Virus record (IMG/VR): IMGVR_UViG_3300027754_000045
Coordinates: 1-64,000 of that record
Reading direction: 5' to 3' (one strand)
DNA: 64,000 nt
Origin: a virus
The position numbers and the translations under genes were made by a program. Position 1 is the stretch's first letter, and every line of letters starts with the position of its first letter. Shown here piece after piece: positions 57,605-64,000 of this stretch. The notes below the pieces were generated by a model. The model searched no databases and was not told the DNA's origin. It was given only the letters and a program-made list of their open reading frames with translations.

Positions 57605-58252
57605 ATGAAGCTAATAACCGAAACATCTCAGGACGTTAAATTTCTAACCGAAGCCGCTGATGGTGGAGGAAAGAATTATTTCATTGAAGGTGTCTTTATG
57701 CAATCAGACACACTCAATCGCAACAAGAGAATGTATCCAACTCAAATTCTTATGAATGAAGCTCGTCGTTATGACCGAGAGTATGTTCAAAACAAGAGAG
57801 CATTTGGTGAGTTGAACCATCCAACAAATCCTGTTGTTAATTTGGATCGTGTTTCTCATATAATTCTAGAGTTCAGAAATAGCGGAAAAGATGTTCATGG
57901 TCGTGCAAAAATCATGGGTACTCCGATGGGAGAGATCGTAAAGAGTCTTATCAACGAAGGAGCTAGTCTTGGTGTGTCCACACGAGGAATGGGTTCATTG
58001 AGTCCAAAGAATGGTTACAGCGAAGTATGCAAAGATTTCACTCTTAGTGCAGTGGATATTGTTGCGGATCCTAGTGCTCCTGGTGCGTTTGTAAACGGCA
58101 TCATGGAAGGTAAAGAATGGATTTGGGACAATGGTATTTTGGTTGAACAAGAGATTGAACGATACCACAGAGAACTCAAGAAGACTTCGAGTAGACAATT
58201 AGAGGCAAAGGCAATTAAACTTTTTGAAAATTTTCTAAAACGATTAAAATGA
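57605..58252 (+). CDS. 21: Prohead protease gp21 (215 aa)
   Basis: A serine protease of the herpesvirus-assemblin fold, which cleaves core and shell proteins after [LI]xE. Catalytic His in GELNHP (H72) and Ser in LGVSTRG (S125); TLNRNKRMYP and SAVDIVADPSAPGAF are typical. Its own N-terminus has FLTE|AADG (E16), a likely self-cleavage site. It would process gp22, gp23 (ISE|A), the core proteins and, if the hypothesis is right, the capsid-targeted cargo of the left end. Confidence 0.96.
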   Translation: MKLITETSQDVKFLTEAADGGGKNYFIEGVFMQSDTLNRNKRMYPTQILMNEARRYDREYVQNKRAFGELNHPTNPVVNLDRVSHIILEFRNSGKDVHGRAKIMGTPMGEIVKSLINEGASLGVSTRGMGSLSPKNGYSEVCKDFTLSAVDIVADPSAPGAFVNGIMEGKEWIWDNGILVEQEIERYHRELKKTSSRQLEAKAIKLFENFLKRLK

Positions 58253-60651
58253 GTAAATCAAAATTCCAATCAGAAAAAGATAAACAACAATCAATATTTA
58301 ATTGTATTGGTTCGATTACTGGCAATTTGTCTGAAGCAGTTATTTCTAATACCAATCCTCTTGTTTTAAATAATAAAAAATCACAACAATCTCCATCATT
58401 TAATCAAACGGCATCTTCGCCAACATTTAATCAGACTGCATCTTCGCCAACATTTAATCAGCCTCAACCTGGAGTACAAGATGTTTGGAATCGGTTATTA
58501 TTACCAAAAAACCCACAACCAGTTGCTCCTGTTGCTGGTGTACAATCTAATATAGAAACAAATAAAACTAGCGGTTTAGGTTCTAGCCCAAATATTAATG
58601 GTGTATCAAAATCAATCAATAATCAATCTCAAACTAAAAAAACATTTAATAAATTTTTCAAAAGTTCGGCAACTAATGGTCAAGATATGGATTTGGCAGA
58701 TCAGATTACATTACATAATAACCGAGTAGCTCAACTTTCAAGAAATCCGTCAAGTCCAAATTTTGTAGGACCTCCAGCCCCAGGCAGAACACAAAGAGAT
58801 ACTATTGGCAATGATGTATTAGGAAATCCTGTAGTTAATGGGGTTCAGATGGATTCTCCGTTTAATAATTCAGCAAAAGTTCCGTTTAAATATGATTTTA
58901 GTGGTGACGCTGCTCCAAATCTTAATCTTAGTTCTAGTGGGAATAAAACAAATCCAGCAGCTCCTGCTGTGGCTCGTTTAGGTTATGGTGCTTCTGTTCG
59001 TACACCAAAAGCAGCATCAACATCTAAAAATGAGCAAACACCAATGCGTGGTGATGAAGATCAAGGAGCATCAGAAACAAATCAGATGATTACTCCTAAT
59101 TATTCAGGTGAAGCACAACATCAAGATATGTTTGCTGGTAGTGGTAGACCTGCAGATACTGATCGTCGTCCAGGAGGAGTAGAAAATGTTGCTGCAGGAA
59201 TTGTTAATAAACAAGATACTATAGGCACTCCTAATACAACTGGTACTGGTATTTTTACATCAAAAACAGGTGACTTTGCGGCTAAATCACAAAATAATAA
59301 TCCGCCATCTAATCCTGGCTTTATGACTTCTCCTCAAGGTGCACCTTCTCCTGAATTACCAAGGAGATCATCTCAAACTGGTGATTTTAAAGTTACTCCA
59401 ACAAATCCTAATACTCCAGCATCTAATCCTGGTTTTATGAGTTCTTCTCAAGGTTCTCCTGTGATTAACAGTAATCAATCTGTAGAACAAAGAGCCGATA
59501 AACAAACTGGAACCAATGGAAGAAATATTGGTGATATGCGAAAAGAAAACGAACAATATGCACAAGCAGCTAGAGATAGAGGAGAACCGCTTATTGGGTC
59601 TCCAGAATGGGTTACTTGGAATAGAGCAAAAAATCAAAAACGTCTTGATGATGCTGGAATTAACCAAACAGTAGATCAGGTAGTTTCTTCGCAAAAGAAA
59701 GAAGAGAGACAGATTGTTAATCCAGATGATTATCTGAAGAGATCTAAGCAAAGAGATGTTGCTGCTCCTTATGGAAGAAATGCTGATGGAAATGTATTAA
59801 CTTTTGACGATTATACCGAGAATCAAACAGTAAAGCTGGTAACGGCAGCAAAGCATGCAGAGCGAAGAAGAGTTGCAAGAGATCAAGCAGATCCTGAAGG
59901 AGCGAAAATAAGAGCTGCCAAGAGCCTGGAAAATTTAGAATTATACGGTAATGATAATAGAGGCAACAGAAATACTGGTGGCGGCGGTGGTGATATAGCA
60001 AACAGAGCTGGAAATCAGCCGATGACGGAAGGTTTTTCAGATGTTCTTGGGATGCTTGGTAAAAGTGCAGTTGTTGCTGCAACAACTCCTTGGGGACAAG
60101 CAACGTCTTATGGTTTAGGTGCTATGGGGGATATAGGATATGATCCTGCGAACGTAAAACAACAAGGAGATCATTATTCCAATATATTATCTGGAGGAGG
60201 TAATTTATCAAAATATTTTATTAATAAAATACCTGGAGCAAAAAATCTACCTCTAATAGATCCTATTGGTGTAGCGGCGGGAGGTGTTCTTAACCAACTT
60301 CCTAAACATTTAGTGCGAATGGCATTTGATCCAAGATCCGAATATAAATCAAACTATAAATCAAACATAGAGACTACAGATACTTCAAAAGAAAATGCTA
60401 AGAAAGAACCAGATACCACAACAGGAACTTCAACAGAACCTTCAACGGAACCTTCAACAGGAACTCCAGCAAAAAAACTAAAAAAACCAGCAAAAAAACC
60501 AGTAGAAACTTCAGAAGGACCTGAGGCGACAGAGACAGGTCGTAAACCAGGAACAGACTCTACTTGGGAAGCTAATGCCAGACTACTAGACACAAATTAC
60601 AAAACTCGAAAAGCAGGAGTCGCAGATGCGGCAAAAATATCACTAGCTTAA
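58249..60651 (+). CDS. Low-complexity head-cluster protein with domain shared with 24112 gene (800 aa)
   Basis: Lies between gp21 and gp22, where T4 has nothing of this size. Mostly Asn/Ser/Pro/Gln-rich and probably disordered, with internal duplications (e.g. SNPGFM-x-SPQG twice). Residues about 500-560 contain the APYGR, TENQTVK, KHAERRR and ADPEG segment shared with the minus-strand gene at 24112. A Lys/Pro/Thr C-terminal tail has TEPS repeats. NLSE|A at 26-30 fits the gp21 cleavage rule, so it may be an internal or core protein. Overlaps gp21 by ATGA. Confidence 0.65.
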   Translation: MSKSKFQSEKDKQQSIFNCIGSITGNLSEAVISNTNPLVLNNKKSQQSPSFNQTASSPTFNQTASSPTFNQPQPGVQDVWNRLLLPKNPQPVAPVAGVQSNIETNKTSGLGSSPNINGVSKSINNQSQTKKTFNKFFKSSATNGQDMDLADQITLHNNRVAQLSRNPSSPNFVGPPAPGRTQRDTIGNDVLGNPVVNGVQMDSPFNNSAKVPFKYDFSGDAAPNLNLSSSGNKTNPAAPAVARLGYGASVRTPKAASTSKNEQTPMRGDEDQGASETNQMITPNYSGEAQHQDMFAGSGRPADTDRRPGGVENVAAGIVNKQDTIGTPNTTGTGIFTSKTGDFAAKSQNNNPPSNPGFMTSPQGAPSPELPRRSSQTGDFKVTPTNPNTPASNPGFMSSSQGSPVINSNQSVEQRADKQTGTNGRNIGDMRKENEQYAQAARDRGEPLIGSPEWVTWNRAKNQKRLDDAGINQTVDQVVSSQKKEERQIVNPDDYLKRSKQRDVAAPYGRNADGNVLTFDDYTENQTVKLVTAAKHAERRRVARDQADPEGAKIRAAKSLENLELYGNDNRGNRNTGGGGGDIANRAGNQPMTEGFSDVLGMLGKSAVVAATTPWGQATSYGLGAMGDIGYDPANVKQQGDHYSNILSGGGNLSKYFINKIPGAKNLPLIDPIGVAAGGVLNQLPKHLVRMAFDPRSEYKSNYKSNIETTDTSKENAKKEPDTTTGTSTEPSTEPSTGTPAKKLKKPAKKPVETSEGPEATETGRKPGTDSTWEANARLLDTNYKTRKAGVADAAKISLA
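58397..58461 (+). repeat. 27-bp tandem repeat, 2.4 copies, within the 800-aa gene
   Basis: Units at 58397-58423 and 58424-58450 differ at two or three bases; a partial third ends at about 58461. Codes for FNQTASSPT. Confidence 0.9.
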
Positions 60652-60671
60652 TGTTCAGAAATAACAATTAT

Positions 60672-60679
60672 TATAAATA
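60672..60679 (+). promoter_or_regulatory. Late promoter box TATAAATA for gp22
   Basis: Exact late box, with a leader of about 16 nt containing AAGGAA before the ATG at 60702. Confidence 0.78.
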
Positions 60680-60701
60680 AGAAAGACTAAGGAACTAATA
60701 T

Positions 60702-61619
60702 ATGGAACCACAAAATAACAATGTTGCTCAACCGTCTAATGTATTGATTGATGCTCGTACATACACCAAGGATGCTTCTGGTAAAGGAGTTGTTCTTGGT
60801 ACTGAAGATTTGAGCTGGCTTGAGGGTCGTGCTCAACAGAATCAAGGCAGTCTTCGCCCAATGAGCGGAGGCGTAGAAGCTCCACCTCCACAAGGAGCAC
60901 AGGCTGCAATGAACGAACAACTTCAGAATCTTTTTAGTGGTGAAAATCTTTCCGAAGAATTCATGGGCAAGGCTTCAGTTGTATTTGAAGCTGCTCTGAA
61001 CGAAAGAACCGAAACGATTCGTCAAGCCATGTTGACCGAAGCCAGCACTCTTGTGGAACAAGAAGTCGGCAATGCAGTCAATGAACTTGCCACACGTTTA
61101 GATGAATATCTGAGCTATGCTGTGGATGAGTGGATGAAGGAAAACAAGTTGGCTGTGGAGAGCGGTATTCGCACAGAAATTTCTGAAAGCTTTATCAGTG
61201 GTCTCAAGTCGTTGTTTGAAACACACTACATTGAAGTTCCAGAAAACAAGCATGATATTCTTGAGGATCTGTTCTCAGAGAATCAAGAACTAGAAACCAC
61301 ACTGAACGAGCAGATTCAAACAAACATGAAGTTTAAGCAAGAACTTGACCAAGGTGCTGCACGAGCAGTATTCATGGAAGCAGTTTCGGACTTAACTCAA
61401 GTTGACGCAGAGCGTCTTGCTAGTCTTGCAAACAGTATCAACTACACAAGCCCACAAGAATTTCACAACAAGCTTGTGGTACTTAAGGAAAATTATCTCA
61501 AGGCAGCACCAGTTGTTGCAAGAGAACCAGAAACATTGACCGAACAAAAGATTATTCCACAAGCGGATAGTTTGATGTCTGGTTATGTACATGCACTTGG
61601 TCGTCACTCAAAGAAGTAA
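60702..61619 (+). CDS. 22: Prohead scaffold (core) protein gp22 (305 aa)
   Basis: The main scaffold around which the gp23 shell forms, later digested by gp21. Helical, acidic, with a Gly/Pro-rich N-terminal part and long coiled stretch (about 85-240). Its motifs FSGENLSEEFMGKASVVFEAALNERTETIRQAMLTEA and VDEWMKENKLAVESGIRTEIS are typical of gp22 of T4-likes. LTE|A at residue 113 and FME|A near the end fit the protease rule. Less AT-biased codons, as for gp23. Confidence 0.92.
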   Translation: MEPQNNNVAQPSNVLIDARTYTKDASGKGVVLGTEDLSWLEGRAQQNQGSLRPMSGGVEAPPPQGAQAAMNEQLQNLFSGENLSEEFMGKASVVFEAALNERTETIRQAMLTEASTLVEQEVGNAVNELATRLDEYLSYAVDEWMKENKLAVESGIRTEISESFISGLKSLFETHYIEVPENKHDILEDLFSENQELETTLNEQIQTNMKFKQELDQGAARAVFMEAVSDLTQVDAERLASLANSINYTSPQEFHNKLVVLKENYLKAAPVVAREPETLTEQKIIPQADSLMSGYVHALGRHSKK

Positions 61620-61632
61620 GTAACTAATTTAC

Positions 61633-61640
61633 TATAAATC
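61633..61640 (+). promoter_or_regulatory. Late promoter box TATAAATC for gp23
   Basis: One mismatch, and a leader of about 30 nt with a strong AAAGGAGAT site before the ATG at 61672, consistent with very high expression. Confidence 0.6.
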
Positions 61641-61671
61641 TAACATTATACTCAAAAGGAGATAAATTAAA

Positions 61672-63096
61672 ATGGATTTCAATCAGAACTCATCGTACGA
61701 CACTTTACTAGAAAAATGGGACCCCCTTCTCAATCACGAGTCGATCCCTTCAATTCAAGATTCATACAAGAAGAAGGTAACTGCCGTCCTCTTGGAGAAT
61801 CAAGAAGTTGCTTTGCGTCAACAATACATCTCAGAAGCCAACACCATGGGTGGTAATTTTACTACTGGTCAAGTTGGTTCCGCAGGTAATCTTGCTGGTT
61901 ACGATCCAATCCTTATCAGCTTGGTTCGTCGTAGCATGCCAAACTTGATGGCTTATGACATTGCAGGCGTTCAGCCGATGAGTGCTCCTACGGGCCTTAT
62001 CTTTGCAATGCGCAGCCGTTATGACGGTACTACTCTTGGCGGAGAAGCTCTCTTCCAAGAACCATACGCAGCATTCTCTGGTTCAGGTAACGGTGCTACT
62101 GGTGCCGCTTCTGGTGTTACAGGTGCTTGCCAAGGCGTAGATCCTTCTTACGGTGGCACAGGTTCACAAGCTGGTGGTAGTGTACTTCGTGCTGACGGTT
62201 TAACCTTTGGTATTCGCAACGCTTCATTTAACATGGGTGCCTTTAGAGGCATGTTAACGGGAGAAGGCGAATCTCTTGGTGGCTCTGGTGCTAGCAAGGT
62301 TTTCCGAGAAATGGGTTTCAGCATTGAACGTATCGCTGTCGAAGCAAAGACACGTGCTCTCAAGGCAGAATACACAACTGAATTGGCTCAAGACTTGAAG
62401 GCTGTTCACGGCTTAGACGCTGAGAGCGAACTTGCTAATATTCTTAGCACTGAAATTCTCAACGAAATCAATCGTGAATTGATCTACACTCTTTATCGTG
62501 TAGCCAAGACTGGTTGTGGTCAAGGTGATCTTTCTACTGCTGGTGTTTACGATCTCAATACGGATTCAGATGGTCGCTGGAGCGCAGAACGCTTCCGTGG
62601 TCTGATGTTCCAAATTGAACGTGAAGCCAACGTCATTGCAAAGGAAACTCGTCGTGGTAAGGGTAACTTTATTGTTTGCTCTTCAGACGTTGCTTCTGCT
62701 CTTGCAATGGGTGGTTTCCTTAATGTCAGCCCAGCACTAAACGTGCAACTTGAAGTTGATGATACTGGCAATACGTTTGCTGGTATTCTTAACGGCAAGT
62801 TCAAGGTTTACATCGATCCTTATGCCAAGACCAATGCCAACTTCGTAATGGTTGGTTATCGTGGAGCAAGTCCATACGATGCTGGCGTGTTCTACTGCCC
62901 ATACGTTCCTCTCCAAATGGTGAGAGCCGTTGATCAGTCAACATTCCAACCAAAGATTGGATTTAAGACTCGTTACGGTATGGTTCAAAATCCTTTTGCT
63001 GATAATGCAGCGGGTATTGATACTGTTGGTTCAAATCAGTACTATCGTATCTTTGCAGTAAGTAACTTGCATGGTAACACAGGTTTCGGACTTTAA
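61672..63096 (+). CDS. 23: Major capsid protein gp23 (474 aa)
   Basis: HK97-fold shell protein. The N-terminal delta region (1-55) ends at QQYISE|ANTMGG, an IxE|A site like the T4 cleavage that triggers expansion. Then DPILISLVRRSMPNLMAYDIAGVQPMSAPTGLIFAMRSRY, diagnostic for T4-like gp23, EMGFSIERIAVEAKTRALKAEYTTELAQDLKAVHGLDAESELANILSTEI, and a C-terminal YCPYVPLQMVRAVDQSTFQPKIGFKTRYG. Length near T4 gp23 (521 aa). No separate gp24 vertex gene is seen in this window. Confidence 0.98.
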   Translation: MDFNQNSSYDTLLEKWDPLLNHESIPSIQDSYKKKVTAVLLENQEVALRQQYISEANTMGGNFTTGQVGSAGNLAGYDPILISLVRRSMPNLMAYDIAGVQPMSAPTGLIFAMRSRYDGTTLGGEALFQEPYAAFSGSGNGATGAASGVTGACQGVDPSYGGTGSQAGGSVLRADGLTFGIRNASFNMGAFRGMLTGEGESLGGSGASKVFREMGFSIERIAVEAKTRALKAEYTTELAQDLKAVHGLDAESELANILSTEILNEINRELIYTLYRVAKTGCGQGDLSTAGVYDLNTDSDGRWSAERFRGLMFQIEREANVIAKETRRGKGNFIVCSSDVASALAMGGFLNVSPALNVQLEVDDTGNTFAGILNGKFKVYIDPYAKTNANFVMVGYRGASPYDAGVFYCPYVPLQMVRAVDQSTFQPKIGFKTRYGMVQNPFADNAAGIDTVGSNQYYRIFAVSNLHGNTGFGL

Positions 63097-63123
63097 TCCA
63101 AAACTTAAGTAAATAACGAATAT

Positions 63124-63152
63124 GGGGAGGCCTTAAAAAGCCTCCCCTTTTT
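63124..63152 (+). terminator. Rho-independent terminator after gp23
   Basis: An 8-bp GC-rich stem (GGGGAGGC/GCCTCCCC) with loop CTTAAAAA and a run of five T. Confidence 0.92.
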
Positions 63153-63156
63153 GTTA

Positions 63157-63164
63157 TATAAATA
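63157..63164 (+). promoter_or_regulatory. Late promoter box TATAAATACTAT
   Basis: Matches the extended T4 late consensus and ends 4 nt before the ATG at 63169; no room for a ribosome site. It starts just after the gp23 terminator, so the next mRNA is likely leaderless. Confidence 0.82.
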
Positions 63165-63168
63165 CTAT

Positions 63169-63669
63169 ATGGCAACAATCCCAGCAACACATAATGCACT
63201 TATAGTCAATTATTTTCAATTTGTTTTGGATAGAGTTCCTAATATGTCATATTTTTGTCAAAGTGCAAACCTTCCAGGAATAGCATTTGGATCAGCAGAA
63301 CAACCAACTGTTTTGGGTCATCCAGTCAAAGTTCCTACAGGAGCATTTCGGTTTGAAGATCTTGAACTGACTTTTCGTGTTGACGAGAATTTAACAAATT
63401 GGAGAGAGATACATAACTGGATTAAAAGTATTGGAAATTATGATTCTGATGAAGACACTCTTCCGTATGATAAAAAAACATCAGATGCTGATTTGTCGAT
63501 AACCAACAGTTCTTATCGTCCAAAAATTAATATACATTTCAAGCACGTATTTCCCATTTCTTTAAGTGGTTTAAATTTTAATACTACTGCTATAGACTCT
63601 ATGGAAATGACTGCTACTGTAAAATTTGCATTTACTGGTTATGAAATTAAAAATTTAGTTACTCCTTAA
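63169..63669 (+). CDS. Second tail-tube-fold protein (166 aa)
   Basis: The pattern NYFQFVLDRVPNMSYFCQSANLPGIAFG, VKVPTGAFRFEDLELTFRVDENLTNWREIHNWIKSIGN, and MTATVKFAFTGYEI is of the gp19/tail-tube superfamily, with rim strands, the DE-N-x-x-x-x-x-I-x-x-WI helix and a C-terminal strand. It is distinct from gp19 at 54622 and from the 25581 gene, so the window has three tube-fold proteins. It could be a tail-terminal or baseplate tube component. Start is ATG 63169; upstream codons lie in the promoter. Confidence 0.78.
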   Translation: MATIPATHNALIVNYFQFVLDRVPNMSYFCQSANLPGIAFGSAEQPTVLGHPVKVPTGAFRFEDLELTFRVDENLTNWREIHNWIKSIGNYDSDEDTLPYDKKTSDADLSITNSSYRPKINIHFKHVFPISLSGLNFNTTAIDSMEMTATVKFAFTGYEIKNLVTP

Positions 63670-63686
63670 TAACAGGAATTTATATT

Positions 63687-64000
63687 ATGAATTTAAATGA
63701 TATTAAAAATATGGTTAAAACTGACCTGAGTATTGATCAAACTGTTTTAGATACGGAATCTAGTAGAACTCCACAACTCCATAATAAATATTTGGTTTTA
63801 TTTATGGACGAACGTTTAAAATTAAAACGTATAGAAAATGAATTATTAGTTTTACGAAGAAATAAATGGTTATACTATACTGGTCGTATGAGTAAAGAAG
63901 AACTTACACAATTTGGATGGGAACCATTCGAATTAAATGTACTAAAAACAGAATCTAATGATCTGATAGACTCTGATAATGATTACATTAAAATGTCTGA
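63687..64000 (+). CDS. uvsY: UvsY recombination mediator, partial at right edge (>104 aa)
   Basis: UvsY helps UvsX load onto gp32-coated ssDNA. The visible part has the layout of UvsY: helix LNDIKNMVKTDLSIDQTVLDTESSRTPQLHNKY, then FMDERLKLKRIENELLVLRRNKWLYYTGRMSKEELTQFGWEPF, matching the D-x-T-x-L ... W/YYSG ... segment of T4 UvsY. The sequence runs off the window. An AGGAA site lies upstream. Position next to capsid genes is known from aquatic T4-like phages. Confidence 0.85.
   Translation, partial: MNLNDIKNMVKTDLSIDQTVLDTESSRTPQLHNKYLVLFMDERLKLKRIENELLVLRRNKWLYYTGRMSKEELTQFGWEPFELNVLKTESNDLIDSDNDYIKMS

Overview
This window is a 64 kb piece of a T4-like contractile-tailed phage (myovirus) genome. 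The diagnosis rests on a nearly complete T4-type virion set recognisable from the protein sequences: gp4, gp48-like, gp53, gp25, gp6, gp8-like, gp13, gp14, gp15, gp16, gp17, gp18, gp19, gp20, gp21, gp22 and gp23. It also has gp33, gp32 and the start of uvsY, plus late-promoter boxes matching TATAAATA. The DNA is AT-rich and the gene order resembles that of aquatic T4-like phages. The host cannot be named. Consensus TTGACA/TATAAT promoters, an RMF-like protein and a BPSL0761-like protein fit a Gram-negative (proteobacterial) host, but this is weak inference. No photosynthesis genes, integrase or CRISPR array were seen.

Layout. (1) 0.1-4.8 kb: five genes whose products start with the same 10-residue leader, pattern M-x-x-F-x-[QE]-Y-[LI]-x-E. 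It closely resembles the capsid-targeting sequence of T4 internal proteins (MKTYQEFIAE, cleaved after E10 by protease gp21). The mature parts include a nucleotidyltransferase fold, a transglycosylase-like domain and an HExxH zinc peptidase, so this looks like a cassette of enzymes packed into the head and injected with the DNA. (2) 4.8-14.1 kb: small early/accessory genes (WYL_2-like, HTH, Sm-like, RMF-like, HNH, DUF3293-like, metallophosphoesterase, BPSL0761-like, DUF5856-like) mixed with five tRNAs (Leu-UAA, Arg-UCU, Lys-UUU, Ile-UAU, Glu-UUC), strong host-type promoters and at least three structured RNA elements. (3) 14.1-20.8 kb: one giant 2210-residue protein with RCC1-like motifs, facing two structural-looking genes on the minus strand (20.8-22.8 kb). 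(4) 22.9-24.1 kb: gp33 and gp32. (5) 24.1-26.6 kb: minus-strand operon gp4, tail-tube-like protein, gp26/gp51-like hub protein, and a gene sharing a domain with a prohead-cluster gene. (6) 26.6-48.8 kb: plus-strand baseplate and tail-fibre operon, ending in four modular fibre/adhesin genes with collagen-like, cysteine-rich, RCC1 and lectin-like modules. (7) 48.9-63.7 kb: neck, terminase, sheath, tube, portal, prohead core, protease, scaffold and major capsid genes, a second tube-like protein, and uvsY running off the right edge.

How the parts work together. Early and middle genes are driven by host-like promoters that all have a 16-nt spacer and a G-rich stretch before the -10 box. gp33 would couple late transcription to replication at the TATAAATA boxes. 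In several late genes the box ends only 4 nt before the start codon, which implies leaderless late mRNAs. gp21 would mature gp22, gp23 and the cargo proteins at [LI]xE|[AG] sites, which are visible in gp21, gp22 and gp23 and in several cargo candidates. All tRNAs read A-ending codons, matching the AT-rich coding of the late genes.

Most notable: the capsid-targeted enzyme cassette, leaderless late genes, an RCC1 propeller inserted in gp53, a shared toolkit of RCC1, collagen and CC-type cysteine modules in fibre genes, and two three-way-junction RNAs near 12 kb. All functions are read from sequence patterns by eye; no database search was run.
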